A stretch of DNA of 50,336 nt, from contig REDU01000103.1 of assembly GCA_007693335.1 (NCBI GenBank), positions 1 to 50,336 of the forward strand, read 5' to 3'. Source of the stretch: Ilumatobacter sp. GTDB taxonomy: Bacteria > Actinomycetota > Acidimicrobiia > Acidimicrobiales > Ilumatobacteraceae. Position 1 is the first letter of the stretch. Each line of letters opens with the position of its first letter. Positions 15,548-24,056 of the stretch are shown here, one piece after another. The position numbers were made by a program, and so were the translations under genes. The notes beneath the pieces were generated by a model. The model saw only the letters and a program-made list of their open reading frames with translations, was not told the origin of the DNA and did not search any database.

Positions 15548-16531
15548 ATGTCATCGCCACGACCGACGCACGGGCCACGCCGGATCGTGGTCGTGGGCGC
15601 CGGGCTGTCGGGACTCGTGGCCGCCCGCTCGCTGGCCACGCACGACCACCACGAGGTGATCGTGTTCGACAAGGGCCGTTCCGTGGGCGGCCGGTTGGCC
15701 ACTCGGCGGATCGGCGCCGCCACGTTCGATCACGGCGCCCAGTTCTTCACCGTCCGCGGTGACGCGCTCGCCGCGCAGGTGGCGATCTGGCGGGCCGCCG
15801 GGGTGGTCGACGTGTGGTGCGACGGGTTCGATCAGCGCAGTGACGGCCATCCCCGCTACGTGGCACCCCGCGGGATGTCGTCGATCGCCAAGGACGTGGC
15901 GGCCGGGCTCGACGTCCGGTGCGGGCATCTGGTGTTCGGCGTCAGGCGCGGCCCGGGGGGCGCCGGCTGGGAGGTCGTGATCGACGACGGATCGGTGCAC
16001 CCCGCCGACGCGGTCGTCGTGACGTGCCCGCTCCCCCAGACCTTCTCGCTGCTCTTCGAGGCCGGCGTCGAGCTCCCGGTCGAGCTCTTCCGCGACGACT
16101 ACGACCGCACCATCGGTCTGCTCGCGGTGCTCGATCGGCCGGGGGCGGTACCCGACCCGGGCGGGGTGCAGGCAGACCGTCTCGCGGGATCGCCGTGGTC
16201 GTTCATCGGCGACAACCACGCCAAGGGCGTGAGCGACGTGCCGGCGATCACCTTCCACGCCTCGCCCGACTGGAGCGAGAGCCACTGGGATCACGACGCC
16301 GACGAGGTGCAGTCGATGCTCCTGGAGGCGGCACGTCCGTGGCTGGGTCAGGCCGAAGTGGTCGAGAGCCAGGTGAAGCGCTGGCGATTCGCCACCCCCC
16401 GCTCGCCCTGGCCCGATCCGTGCTGGATCGATGCCACCGGCACGCTCGTGTTGGCCGGCGATGCCTTCCGGGGCCCCAAGATCGAGGGCGCCTTCGACTC
16501 CGGCCTCGCCGCTGCCCAGGCCCTCACCTGA
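15548..16531 (+). CDS. Renalase-like FAD-dependent amine oxidase (COG3380 type)
   Basis: 327 residues. The FAD-binding Rossmann motif VVVGAGLSGLVAARSLA lies near the N-terminus, followed by VFDKGRSVGGRLATRR and FDHGAQFFTVR, typical of the renalase-like family. The C-terminal FAD motif is LVLAGDAFRGPKIEGAFDSGLAAA. It probably oxidises NAD(P)H isomers or an unknown amine. ATG 15548 was chosen because homology starts just after it (PRRIVVVGAG). The neighbours on either side are on the opposite strand, so it is a single-gene unit. Confidence 0.83.
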   Translation: MSSPRPTHGPRRIVVVGAGLSGLVAARSLATHDHHEVIVFDKGRSVGGRLATRRIGAATFDHGAQFFTVRGDALAAQVAIWRAAGVVDVWCDGFDQRSDGHPRYVAPRGMSSIAKDVAAGLDVRCGHLVFGVRRGPGGAGWEVVIDDGSVHPADAVVVTCPLPQTFSLLFEAGVELPVELFRDDYDRTIGLLAVLDRPGAVPDPGGVQADRLAGSPWSFIGDNHAKGVSDVPAITFHASPDWSESHWDHDADEVQSMLLEAARPWLGQAEVVESQVKRWRFATPRSPWPDPCWIDATGTLVLAGDAFRGPKIEGAFDSGLAAAQALT

Positions 16532-16539
16532 TCGAACCG

Positions 16540-16558
16540 TCCGCGGGAAACCGGCGGA
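16540..16558. terminator. Weak stem-loop between convergent genes
   Basis: TCCGC and GCGGA arms, with GG/CC inside and an AAA loop, and one mismatch. It lies between the stops of the flavoprotein gene and the minus-strand gene. There is no T-run, so termination is uncertain. Confidence 0.25.
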
Positions 16559-16590
16559 TCCACCCGATCAGCACAGACAGTTCGACGAGA

Positions 16591-17175
16591 TCAGTTGCAG
16601 ACGACGGCGACGAGTTGGCGCTCCTCGATCGAATAGATCGAGGTGAAGGCGTCGCCGAGCTCGTCACGGAGCTCGCGGTACGAGGCGAACTCCTCGGCGC
16701 AGCGACGATCGAGCACGGGCGCGAACCGGACCCGCCACCCGTTCACCAGCACGGCGAAATCGTCGTCGAGCACGTCGATGGCCGGCAGCTCGACCGTGCC
16801 GGCAGGACCCGTGGGCACGAGCGCGAACCACACGACCGCATCGCCGAGGAGATCGGCCAGCACCGCGCAGGCGCCGATGCGGTCGAGCTCGTCACAGGAG
16901 ATCTCACCGTAGGTCCCCTCGACGACCCGCACGGTGCGATCGGCGTCGAGCACGAGATCGAGCGACCCGCGTGTGACCCCGTCGTCGCCGAGTTCGAAGT
17001 CGGACTCGACCACGGCGAACACCGGCTCGACCAGGTCGAGCTGGCGCGGGATGGGGTCGGGGTCGCGGAACTCGGCCACCGGATCACCACCGCCGAAGAC
17101 GGCCGTGAGCAGCAGGAACAGACCGAACACGGCACCGATCGCGGCGAAGAACCGAACGCTGAAGATCTGCCGCAT
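16591..17175 (-). CDS. Secreted or membrane-anchored protein of unknown function
   Basis: 194 residues. One N-terminal hydrophobic segment (FFAAIGAVFGLFLLLTAVF, about 9-27) acts as signal or anchor. The rest is acidic and extracytoplasmic in character, with four Cys (in ISCDEL, GACAVL, RRCAEE and VVCN at the end) that may form two disulfides. No family recognised. It follows hemL by 30 bases on the same strand but has its own -10 candidate. Confidence 0.6.
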   Translation of the reverse strand: MRQIFSVRFFAAIGAVFGLFLLLTAVFGGGDPVAEFRDPDPIPRQLDLVEPVFAVVESDFELGDDGVTRGSLDLVLDADRTVRVVEGTYGEISCDELDRIGACAVLADLLGDAVVWFALVPTGPAGTVELPAIDVLDDDFAVLVNGWRVRFAPVLDRRCAEEFASYRELRDELGDAFTSIYSIEERQLVAVVCN

Positions 17176-17185
17176 GCCGGGGCCG

Positions 17186-17191
17186 ACGCTA
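17186..17191 (-). promoter_or_regulatory. -10 candidate of the secreted unknown gene
   Basis: Minus-strand TAGCGT ends 10 bases before the ATG at 17175. Confidence 0.35.
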
Positions 17192-17205
17192 CCCCGGGGG
17201 TCGCG

Positions 17206-18567
17206 TCAGCCGGTGGCAGCGACTGCGGTGGCGGCTGCTCGGTGGGCGGCCTCACCGATCCGGTCGAGCACATCGTCGGTGTGCCCCAGGCCCACGAAGA
17301 TCGCCTCGTAGGCCCCCGGAGCCATCGCCACGCCCTCGGCGAGCATCGCATGGAAGAACCGGGCGTAGGCCGCCTCGTCGGTGCGCGTGGCACCGGCGAA
17401 GTCGACGGGTCGCGGCACATCGCCCGTCACCATCCCCACCAGCGTGCCGACCACCGGGAACGAGGCGGCGAACCCGGCAGCGTCGCAGGCGTCGCGGAGC
17501 ACCGCCGACAGGTGACGCGCTCGCGCCATCAGCTCGATGTAGACGTCGGGGGTGAGCAGGTCGAGCGCCGCCAGGCCCGCTGCCGTGGCGATCGGGTTCC
17601 CGGCCAAGGTGCCGGCGTGGAAGACGGTGCCGAGCGGCGTGAGCTGCTCCATGAGATCGCGCCGGCCACCCACCGCACCGATGGGGAGCCCACCACCGAT
17701 CACCTTGCCGAACGTGGTGAGATCGGGGGTGACGTCGAACGTGGCCTGCGCACCACCGCGGCCGAGACGGAACCCGGTGATGACCTCGTCGAAGATCAGC
17801 ACCGCTCCCACCCGGTCGCACTCGGCGCGCAGCCCGTCGAGGAAACCGGGTGCCGGCGGGATCACGCCCATGTTGGCGGCCACCGGCTCGACCATCACCG
17901 CGGCGACCTCGTCGGTCAGCTCGGGTACCTGGTTGTACGGCACCACCAGCGTCTCGGCCACCGCACCGGCCGGCACCCCCGCGGTGCCGGGCAGTCCGAG
18001 CGTGGCCACGCCGCTGCCGCCCGCCGCCAGCAGTGCATCGGTGGCGCCGTGGAAGTTCCCGTGGAAGATCACGACACGGTCGCGACCCGTGGCCCCACGA
18101 GCGAGCCGGACGGCCGTACTCGTGGCCTCGGTGCCCGAGTTCATGAAGCGCACCTGATCACAACTCGGCACCGCTCCGGCGATGGTCTCGGCGAGACGCA
18201 TCTCGCGTGGGGTGGGCGCGCCGTAGCTCGTGCCGTCGACGGCGGCGCCGGCCACCGCCGCCGTGATGGCCGGATGGGCGTGCCCGAGGATCACCGCTCC
18301 GTAGCTCTGCACGAGGTCGATGTACCGGGTGCCCTCGACATCGATCACGTGGGCGCCCTCGGCGCGGGCCACTGCGTAGGGTCGACCGCCCACCGACGAG
18401 AACGCCCGGATCGACGAGTTCACCCCACCGGGGATGGCGGCGCACGACCGCTCGAACACCTCGTCGTTCGAGGCCAGGCCCGCGCCCACGCACAGGGTGG
18501 GGATGCACCCGGCAGCGGCGCACCGCTCGACATCGCACGGTGCCATGGTCGGGTTGCCACCGCTCAT
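17206..18567 (-). CDS. hemL: Glutamate-1-semialdehyde 2,1-aminomutase
   Basis: Converts glutamate-1-semialdehyde to 5-aminolevulinate with PLP. 453 residues. Recognised by AAIPGGVNSSIRAF, QSYGAVILGHAHP, MNSGTEATSTAVRLARG, IFDEVITGFRLGRGG and the PLP lysine in TTFGKVIGGGLPIG. The ATG at 18567 overlaps the hemB stop (ATGA) and has GGGGGGAG upstream. This start gives about 27 residues more than usual before FERSCAAIPGG, including four Cys (in APCDVE, RCAAAGC and TLC). GTG 18489 would remove the extension. Coupled to hemB. Confidence 0.92.
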   Translation of the reverse strand: MSGGNPTMAPCDVERCAAAGCIPTLCVGAGLASNDEVFERSCAAIPGGVNSSIRAFSSVGGRPYAVARAEGAHVIDVEGTRYIDLVQSYGAVILGHAHPAITAAVAGAAVDGTSYGAPTPREMRLAETIAGAVPSCDQVRFMNSGTEATSTAVRLARGATGRDRVVIFHGNFHGATDALLAAGGSGVATLGLPGTAGVPAGAVAETLVVPYNQVPELTDEVAAVMVEPVAANMGVIPPAPGFLDGLRAECDRVGAVLIFDEVITGFRLGRGGAQATFDVTPDLTTFGKVIGGGLPIGAVGGRRDLMEQLTPLGTVFHAGTLAGNPIATAAGLAALDLLTPDVYIELMARARHLSAVLRDACDAAGFAASFPVVGTLVGMVTGDVPRPVDFAGATRTDEAAYARFFHAMLAEGVAMAPGAYEAIFVGLGHTDDVLDRIGEAAHRAAATAVAATG

Positions 18568-19574
18568 CGCTGCACTCCCCCCGCCTGCTCGGCGAACCAT
18601 CGCGTGAAGTAGGTGAGGATGATGCCTGCACCGGCCCGCTTCACGGCCGTGAGCTGTTCGAGGGCCACCAGATCGCCGTCGATCCAACCGTTGGCGGCCG
18701 CGGCGTGGATCATCGCGTACTCACCACTCACGTGGTACGCCGCCACCGGCACATCGACCGCGGCGCGGACGGCAGCGATCACGTCGAGGTAGGTCACCGC
18801 CGGCTTCACCATCACCATGTCGGCGCCCTGGGCCACGTCGGCCACGACCTCCGACAACGCCTCGCGGCCGTTGCGCCAGTCCTGCTGGTAGCCCTTGCGA
18901 TCGCCACCACCGGCGATCTCGACGTCGACCGCCTCGCGGAACGGGCCGTACAGGCCGCTGGCGTACTTCGCGGAATAGGCGAGGATCGCCACCTCGTCGA
19001 ATCCATCGGCGTCGAGGGCACCGCGGATGGCGGCCACCTGACCGTCCATCATCCCGCTCGGGGCCACCACATGAGCACCGGCACGGGCTTGGGCGAGTGC
19101 CGCCTTCGCGTAGATCTCGAGCGTTGCATCGTTGTCGACCACGCCGTGCTGATCGACGATGCCGCAGTGACCGTGGCTCGTGTACTCGTCGACACAGAGG
19201 TCGGCCATCAGCACCATCGAGTCACCGACGTCGGACACGAGGTCGTTCAGCGCGAGCTGCACGATGCCCTCCGGGTCGAACGCACCCGATCCCACCGGAT
19301 CCTTCCGAGCGGGCACGCCGAACAGGATGACCGAGCGCACGCCGAGCGTCGCGAGCTGCTCGACCTCGGCGCGGAGGCTGTCGCGGGTGTGCTGCACCAC
19401 GCCCGGCAGCGAACCGATGGGCTGTGGGTGGTCGATGCCCTCGCGGACGAACAGCGGCGCCACCAGATCGTGCACACCCACCTCGACCTCGGCGACGAGG
19501 TCACGGAGGGCGGCGCTGCGGCGGAGACGGCGCGGCCGGACCACGGGGAACCCGGACGGCGACAGAGTGGCCAT
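18564..19574 (-). CDS. hemB: Delta-aminolevulinic acid dehydratase (porphobilinogen synthase)
   Basis: Joins two ALA molecules to porphobilinogen. 336 residues. The two Schiff-base lysines are in LAYSAKYAS and MVMVKPAVTYLD. The metal loop reads DLCVDEYTSHGHCG: the first and third Cys of the zinc-type motif are kept and the second is Asp, an intermediate between the zinc and magnesium types. The start at 19574 follows a -10 hexamer by 6 bases and is divergent from the plus-strand gene at 19638. Confidence 0.95.
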   Translation of the reverse strand: MATLSPSGFPVVRPRRLRRSAALRDLVAEVEVGVHDLVAPLFVREGIDHPQPIGSLPGVVQHTRDSLRAEVEQLATLGVRSVILFGVPARKDPVGSGAFDPEGIVQLALNDLVSDVGDSMVLMADLCVDEYTSHGHCGIVDQHGVVDNDATLEIYAKAALAQARAGAHVVAPSGMMDGQVAAIRGALDADGFDEVAILAYSAKYASGLYGPFREAVDVEIAGGGDRKGYQQDWRNGREALSEVVADVAQGADMVMVKPAVTYLDVIAAVRAAVDVPVAAYHVSGEYAMIHAAAANGWIDGDLVALEQLTAVKRAGAGIILTYFTRWFAEQAGGVQR

Positions 19575-19580
19575 ACCTGC

Positions 19581-19586
19581 ATGGTA
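19581..19586 (-). promoter_or_regulatory. -10 of hemB-hemL (leaderless)
   Basis: Minus-strand TACCAT ends 6 bases before the hemB ATG. It lies back to back with the -10 of the plus-strand gene at 19624-19629. Confidence 0.45.
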
Positions 19587-19623
19587 GGGCGCGCGCGTCA
19601 GGACCGACCCGGCCACCACCGGG

Positions 19624-19629
19624 TAGCGT
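19624..19629 (+). promoter_or_regulatory. -10 of the gene at 19638 (leaderless)
   Basis: TAGCGT ends 8 bases before GTG 19638. Confidence 0.45.
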
Positions 19630-19637
19630 CGAGCGCC

Positions 19638-20918
19638 GTGGCGGTGCGGGCGTGGTTCGAGCAGGGCGAGGCATCGATCCGGCCCGGCGAGACCCAGCGA
19701 CTCCTGCTGACCATCGAGAATCTCGATGAGTCCACCGTGAGCCTGACGATCCTCCCGACCGGCCCCATCACCACCTGGACCACCGTCGACCGGCCGACCA
19801 TGACGCTGTTCGGCCAGACGCACGACACCGTCGAGGTCCTGGTGCGCCCACCGGCAGCCCACACCACGAGTGCCGGCGCCACCACCCTGGCCGTCAGGGT
19901 GGTACCACTGGGTGACCCCGACGACACCGTGGTGGCCGAGACCACGCTGCTGGTCCAGACGTTCGACGACCGTCGGGTGAGCCTCTTGCAGCCGCTTCAG
20001 CGTGCACGTCGTCGCGCCGTGTTCGAGTTCATGGTGGAGAACCACGGCAACACGCTCGCGAGCTGCCGGCTCCATCTCGTCGATCCGAGCAGCCGGGTGG
20101 ATGGCAGCTTCGATCCGCCGGCCGTGGGTGTGGCACCCGGGGCGAGCAGCCTGGTGCGGCTCAAGGTGCACGCCACGAGTACGCGGTTCCGCCGCCGCGA
20201 CCGACAGCTCGACTTCGAGATCGAGGCCACGCAGAGCGATCACCAGCCCGCCGTCGCCCGGGCGTCGCTGGTGCAACCGCCCACCATCCCGCCCCGGTTG
20301 ATCAGCCAGGGGCTCCTGCTCGCCGCCGTGGTCGCGTTGGCGGCGGGTGCATGGTTCGGGGTGGTGCGCCCCGAACTGCGCGATGCCGCACGGGACGCAG
20401 TGGACGACCGCATCACCGAGCTCGGCACGACCGGCCCGACCGACATCCCGACCGACATCCCGGTCGACGGCCCGCTCCCGGACACCACCGCGACCGACGA
20501 GGCCGATCCCGCAGGACCCGACGACACCAGCACCGACAGATCGGCCACACCCCCCTCGGGCGACGGGGCTCGCGAGTTCGCGGTGCGGCTCCCGCTCCAG
20601 ATCTCGATCGGTGGGACCAACTCCGACAGCACGACGGTGCCTGCCGGCTCCCGTCTGCTGTTGACCGACATCGTGCTGCAGAATCCGGGGGCCGACCTCG
20701 GTACCGCGGCGCTGCTCCGGAACTCCGATCTGCTGTACGAATGGGACCTCGGCGCGATGAGCGCCGCCAACGAGTTCCAGCCGAGGATCACCCCGCTCCC
20801 GTTCGCCGCCGGTGACGAGGTGGTGTTCCGCGCCACCTGCGACGGAACCACCAGCGCGACGGCCGCCGGATGCGATGTGGCCGTGCTCCTGGCCGGCCGC
20901 CTGGTCCCACCCGGCTGA
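19638..20918 (+). CDS. Single-pass membrane protein with two beta-rich regions, function unknown
   Basis: 426 residues. The N-terminal 210 residues read as two Ig-like or COG1470-type beta domains (IRPGETQRLLLTIENLDEST and VENHGNTLASCRLHLVDPSS suggest a bacterial NEW1/NPCBM-like fold). One membrane helix follows (GLLLAAVVALAAGAWFGVV, about 223-241). A low-complexity Thr/Asp/Pro linker of about 60 residues leads to a C-terminal beta domain with FAVRLPLQISIGG and two Cys (in RATCDGT and AAGCDVA). The N-terminal part is probably cytosolic because no signal peptide is seen. Not recognised further. Confidence 0.7.
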   Translation: MAVRAWFEQGEASIRPGETQRLLLTIENLDESTVSLTILPTGPITTWTTVDRPTMTLFGQTHDTVEVLVRPPAAHTTSAGATTLAVRVVPLGDPDDTVVAETTLLVQTFDDRRVSLLQPLQRARRRAVFEFMVENHGNTLASCRLHLVDPSSRVDGSFDPPAVGVAPGASSLVRLKVHATSTRFRRRDRQLDFEIEATQSDHQPAVARASLVQPPTIPPRLISQGLLLAAVVALAAGAWFGVVRPELRDAARDAVDDRITELGTTGPTDIPTDIPVDGPLPDTTATDEADPAGPDDTSTDRSATPPSGDGAREFAVRLPLQISIGGTNSDSTTVPAGSRLLLTDIVLQNPGADLGTAALLRNSDLLYEWDLGAMSAANEFQPRITPLPFAAGDEVVFRATCDGTTSATAAGCDVAVLLAGRLVPPG

Positions 20919-20942
20919 ACGGCGCCCCCGTCGGTCCGATGT

Positions 20943-23294
20943 TCAGCCCGATCCGTGACCGGGGAGGCCCGGCACGGCACTGTCGCTCCGTTCGACGTAC
21001 ACCGGTACCGAGGCGACCACGCCGTACGGACCGGAGGCGACCAGGGCACGGTCGCCGCCACGTTCGCGACGGGGCACGTCCACCACCACGAGCAGCTCAC
21101 CGACATCACCGGTACGCACCGTGGCGAGTGGGCCGGTGGAGCCCTGGAACGACAGCGTCACCTCGGCATCGGCCGGGAAACCGGCGAGCCCGAGTCCGAG
21201 CTGCCCACCCGCCGCCACCGACGACTCGGCCAGCTCCATGAGCGGCTCGAAGCGGCCGACACCACCGACGATGGCGGCGGTGTACTCGCCGAACACGGTG
21301 GTGACCACCAGCGAGGCGGTGCGGCGCTGGGCCATCGCGGGCCCGAACTCGATCTCGACACCACAGGTGGCGCTGGGGTTGAGCGCCCGGTCGGTGCAGC
21401 TCTCGGCCGTGATCACGAAGTCGGCCGGGTGTTCGCCGGCGATCGTGACGGTGTCGATCCAGGTGGGGGCGAACGACACGTTGCGGACGTCGAACGCCCG
21501 TCGCTCGCCTCGAGAGCCCACCTGGGCGGATCCGAGGTCGAGTCCGGCCGGCTCCGTCCGCAGTACCGGCTCGCCACCCTGACCGGCGAGCTGCGTCGAG
21601 ACAGCCACCAGGTCCGAGGGTGGGACGCCGTCGGCGTCCTCCGACACGACCAGGGTGGCGGTGACGTCGCCGAGAGCCGGCGGGGTGAACGCCACGTGCA
21701 CGGTGCAGGAGTCGCCCGCCGGCACGATGAGCCCTCGGGTGCACGTGCCCCCGTCGACCACCCGGAAGTCCGGTGAGGTGCTGGAGACCGCTGCAGGAGC
21801 GAACGCTCCGGGCCCCTGGTTCAACACCGACACCCAGAGCTCATCGCTCTCGAACCCCGGGCGCACTGTTCCGAAGTCGAGCTGCGCGATCGACAGCGCT
21901 GGTGGTGACACGACGGCCACGACCTGGCGACCATCGGCCCCGTCCGGCGAGAAGGCCGCCGGCACGGCCGTCGCGAACACGATCACCCGTCCGGTGGCGG
22001 AGAGCGCCGGATGGTCGTGCGCCGCGGGGATCGCACCGAGGTCGGCCACATCGGTGGCCCGTCGGAGCTCACCCAGCGGGATCTCGGCGATCACGATGTC
22101 GCCATCGGTCTCGGCGCCGGCACGGGCGACGCTCGTGGGCAACAGGTTCGGGGCCCGGGTGACGAAACCCACCTGGCTGCCGTCGACGTCGAGCGTGGGC
22201 GACCACGACGAGGCGCGACCCGCCTCGGGGAGTCCCGACCCGTCGGTGCGTGCCGACACCAGCGTGAGCGTGGTACCCGTGTCGTCGGGCATCGTCTCGG
22301 ACCGGTAGATCTGCACGGGACAGTCGTGGTCGCAGCGCGGATGATCGGCGTCGACCAGGCCGCGATCGGTCGACTCGAACACCACCACGCTGCCGTCGCG
22401 CGAGATGGCCGGGGCACCGGCGCCGTCGGTGGCCGGTTGACCGTCGCGACCCGACACGAGGCGGACGCTCCCCACGCCGCCGAGGTGCTCGCGATCCCAG
22501 ACGTACACCTGGTGGGTGGCCCACTCGCCGGGGGCCGGACCGCTCCCCCACTCGGGGAGCGGAGCGTCGGAGGTGGCGTCGGAGACGAACGCGAGGTGTC
22601 GGCCATCACCCGAGAGTGCCGGCGCGAACGCCCCCCGGTAGCGGTACCCGGAGGTGGGCGCCTCGACCGGCATGGCCGGCAGTTCGGTGACCCGTCCGAG
22701 GTCACCGAGCGGGACGGTCAGGTCGACCACCGACACCGTGACGATCCCGTCACGTCGACCCGGCATCGGGTGCGTGAAGGCCATGAGGGATCCGCTCTCG
22801 TTGAGCGTGGCCGGCGTGCTGACGTCGATGTCGTCGCGCGCCGTGCCCGAGGTGCCGTCGGTGGAGACCAGCTCCCAGCGATCGACCTCACCACCGCACT
22901 CCGGCACCACGGTGCGATAGACGTCCCATCGCTCGCCGGTGTCGTCGTCGCGGAACAGGTCGAGGGCCAGCTCGGTCTGCACGACCACCACGCAACCATC
23001 GGCGCTGAGTACCGGTGCCACGGTGTCTCCCGATCGCACACCGGGCGGCACCGGCGTGAGTTCGACGGTGACGCCGGTGGAGCGATCGGTGCGGTAGACG
23101 GTGGTGCGGCCGTCGAGATCGCTCTCGAACACCACCCACCTGCCGTCTCCGGAGATCGACGGGCGTCCGACATCGACCGCGTCGCCCGACACGATCTCCG
23201 CAGTGCTCGGCACGACCGGCAACGCCGGGGCAGCGGGCAGCACCGACGAGGAGCCGAGCACGATCGAGCCAGCGATCAGGGAGAGCAGTGTCAC
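20943..23294 (-). CDS. Secreted beta-propeller (PD40/TolB-like) protein with choice-of-anchor-D/HYDIN-type Ig domains
   Basis: 783 residues. A signal peptide is visible from GTG 23294 (LLSLIAGSIVLGSSSVLPAAPA). Residues about 35-480 hold WD40-like PD40 repeats: PSISGDGRWVVFESDLDG, PALSGDGRHLAFVSD, PAISRDGSVVVFES and PTLDVDGSQVGFVT. Two ASPM/HYDIN-like Ig domains follow (LDFGTVRPGFESDELWVSV and LDLGSAQVGSRGERRAFDV), then an Ig-like C-terminus. A cell-surface binding or scaffold role is likely. It sits inside the haem gene cluster without obvious functional link, and its -10 overlaps the hemD stop. Confidence 0.82.
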   Translation of the reverse strand: MTLLSLIAGSIVLGSSSVLPAAPALPVVPSTAEIVSGDAVDVGRPSISGDGRWVVFESDLDGRTTVYRTDRSTGVTVELTPVPPGVRSGDTVAPVLSADGCVVVVQTELALDLFRDDDTGERWDVYRTVVPECGGEVDRWELVSTDGTSGTARDDIDVSTPATLNESGSLMAFTHPMPGRRDGIVTVSVVDLTVPLGDLGRVTELPAMPVEAPTSGYRYRGAFAPALSGDGRHLAFVSDATSDAPLPEWGSGPAPGEWATHQVYVWDREHLGGVGSVRLVSGRDGQPATDGAGAPAISRDGSVVVFESTDRGLVDADHPRCDHDCPVQIYRSETMPDDTGTTLTLVSARTDGSGLPEAGRASSWSPTLDVDGSQVGFVTRAPNLLPTSVARAGAETDGDIVIAEIPLGELRRATDVADLGAIPAAHDHPALSATGRVIVFATAVPAAFSPDGADGRQVVAVVSPPALSIAQLDFGTVRPGFESDELWVSVLNQGPGAFAPAAVSSTSPDFRVVDGGTCTRGLIVPAGDSCTVHVAFTPPALGDVTATLVVSEDADGVPPSDLVAVSTQLAGQGGEPVLRTEPAGLDLGSAQVGSRGERRAFDVRNVSFAPTWIDTVTIAGEHPADFVITAESCTDRALNPSATCGVEIEFGPAMAQRRTASLVVTTVFGEYTAAIVGGVGRFEPLMELAESSVAAGGQLGLGLAGFPADAEVTLSFQGSTGPLATVRTGDVGELLVVVDVPRRERGGDRALVASGPYGVVASVPVYVERSDSAVPGLPGHGSG

Positions 23295-23302
23295 CGCCGC
23301 TG

Positions 23303-23308
23303 AGTCTA
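23303..23308 (-). promoter_or_regulatory. -10 of the PD40 protein gene (leaderless)
   Basis: Minus-strand TAGACT ends 8 bases before GTG 23294 and contains the TAG stop of hemD (23306-23308). Confidence 0.45.
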
Positions 23309-24046
23309 GGGAGTGCTGCCGACGGCCTCGACAACGCATCTCGCGAGACCCTCGACGGAGTGCTCGGACGCCTCGGCGGAGACCGGGAGACCGTGCGCGC
23401 GTGCGGCGGCCGCCGTGGTGGGGCCGATGACGCAGACCGCCGGCGGGGTGCGTGTTCCGATGGCCCTGGCCCACGCCTCGGCAGCCGATCCGCTCGCGAA
23501 CGCCACGACGTCGGCGTCGAGCGCGGCGAGGAGTTGGTCGGGGTCCGGGGTGCGCAGGCGGGTCGAGTACGCCGTGACGACCTCCACCCGGTGGCCCGAC
23601 CGGCGCAGTCCCTCCACCAGGGTGGGCTCGGCCCGGTCGGCCTGGGCGACGAGGATCGACCAGGGATCGCCAGCCGCCTCCGAGCACTCGGCGAAGGCGT
23701 GCACCAGCGCCGCGGCGCGCTGGACACTCGGGACGAGGTCGACCGGCCGACCCGTGAGACGGCTGAGCACGTCGGCGGTCGCGGTGCCCACGGCCGCCGT
23801 CCGGATTCCTGCCGGCACGGCGGCGCCCACGCGCTCCGCACCGTGCCGTGAGGTCACGACGACCCAGTCGAAGCGGTCGATCGCAGCGAGCGCCGCAGCG
23901 AGCGCCGCACCGCCGTCCGGCGGATCGACGATCTCGATCAGCGGCACGTGCACCACCTCGGCGCCGAGCTCGCGGAGCCGCTGGTCGAGCCGGCCCGGCA
24001 CCTCGCGAGTGGTCACCACCCGGCGACCGACCAGTGGCGCGTTCAT
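23306..24046 (-). CDS. hemD: Uroporphyrinogen-III synthase
   Basis: Closes hydroxymethylbilane to uroporphyrinogen III with inversion of ring D. 246 residues. Features of this poorly conserved family are visible: an N-terminal LVGRRVVTTRE, FDWVVVTSRHGAERVG, and a C-terminal VVAFASGSAAEAWARAIG then VCVIGPTTAAAARAHGL. It starts 10 bases after hemC. The identification leans on context as well as motifs. Confidence 0.9.
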   Translation of the reverse strand: MNAPLVGRRVVTTREVPGRLDQRLRELGAEVVHVPLIEIVDPPDGGAALAAALAAIDRFDWVVVTSRHGAERVGAAVPAGIRTAAVGTATADVLSRLTGRPVDLVPSVQRAAALVHAFAECSEAAGDPWSILVAQADRAEPTLVEGLRRSGHRVEVVTAYSTRLRTPDPDQLLAALDADVVAFASGSAAEAWARAIGTRTPPAVCVIGPTTAAAARAHGLPVSAEASEHSVEGLARCVVEAVGSTP

Positions 24047-24056
24047 CGACGGCCGA

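Noticed and set aside
15919-18612. An 897-codon plus-strand open frame
   Set aside because: Runs from inside the flavoprotein gene over hemL in antisense. Low-complexity composition; hemL on the other strand is certain.
20943-23687. A longer N-terminus for the PD40 protein
   Set aside because: It would overlap hemD. The signal peptide begins exactly at GTG 23294 and a -10 hexamer lies 8 bases upstream.
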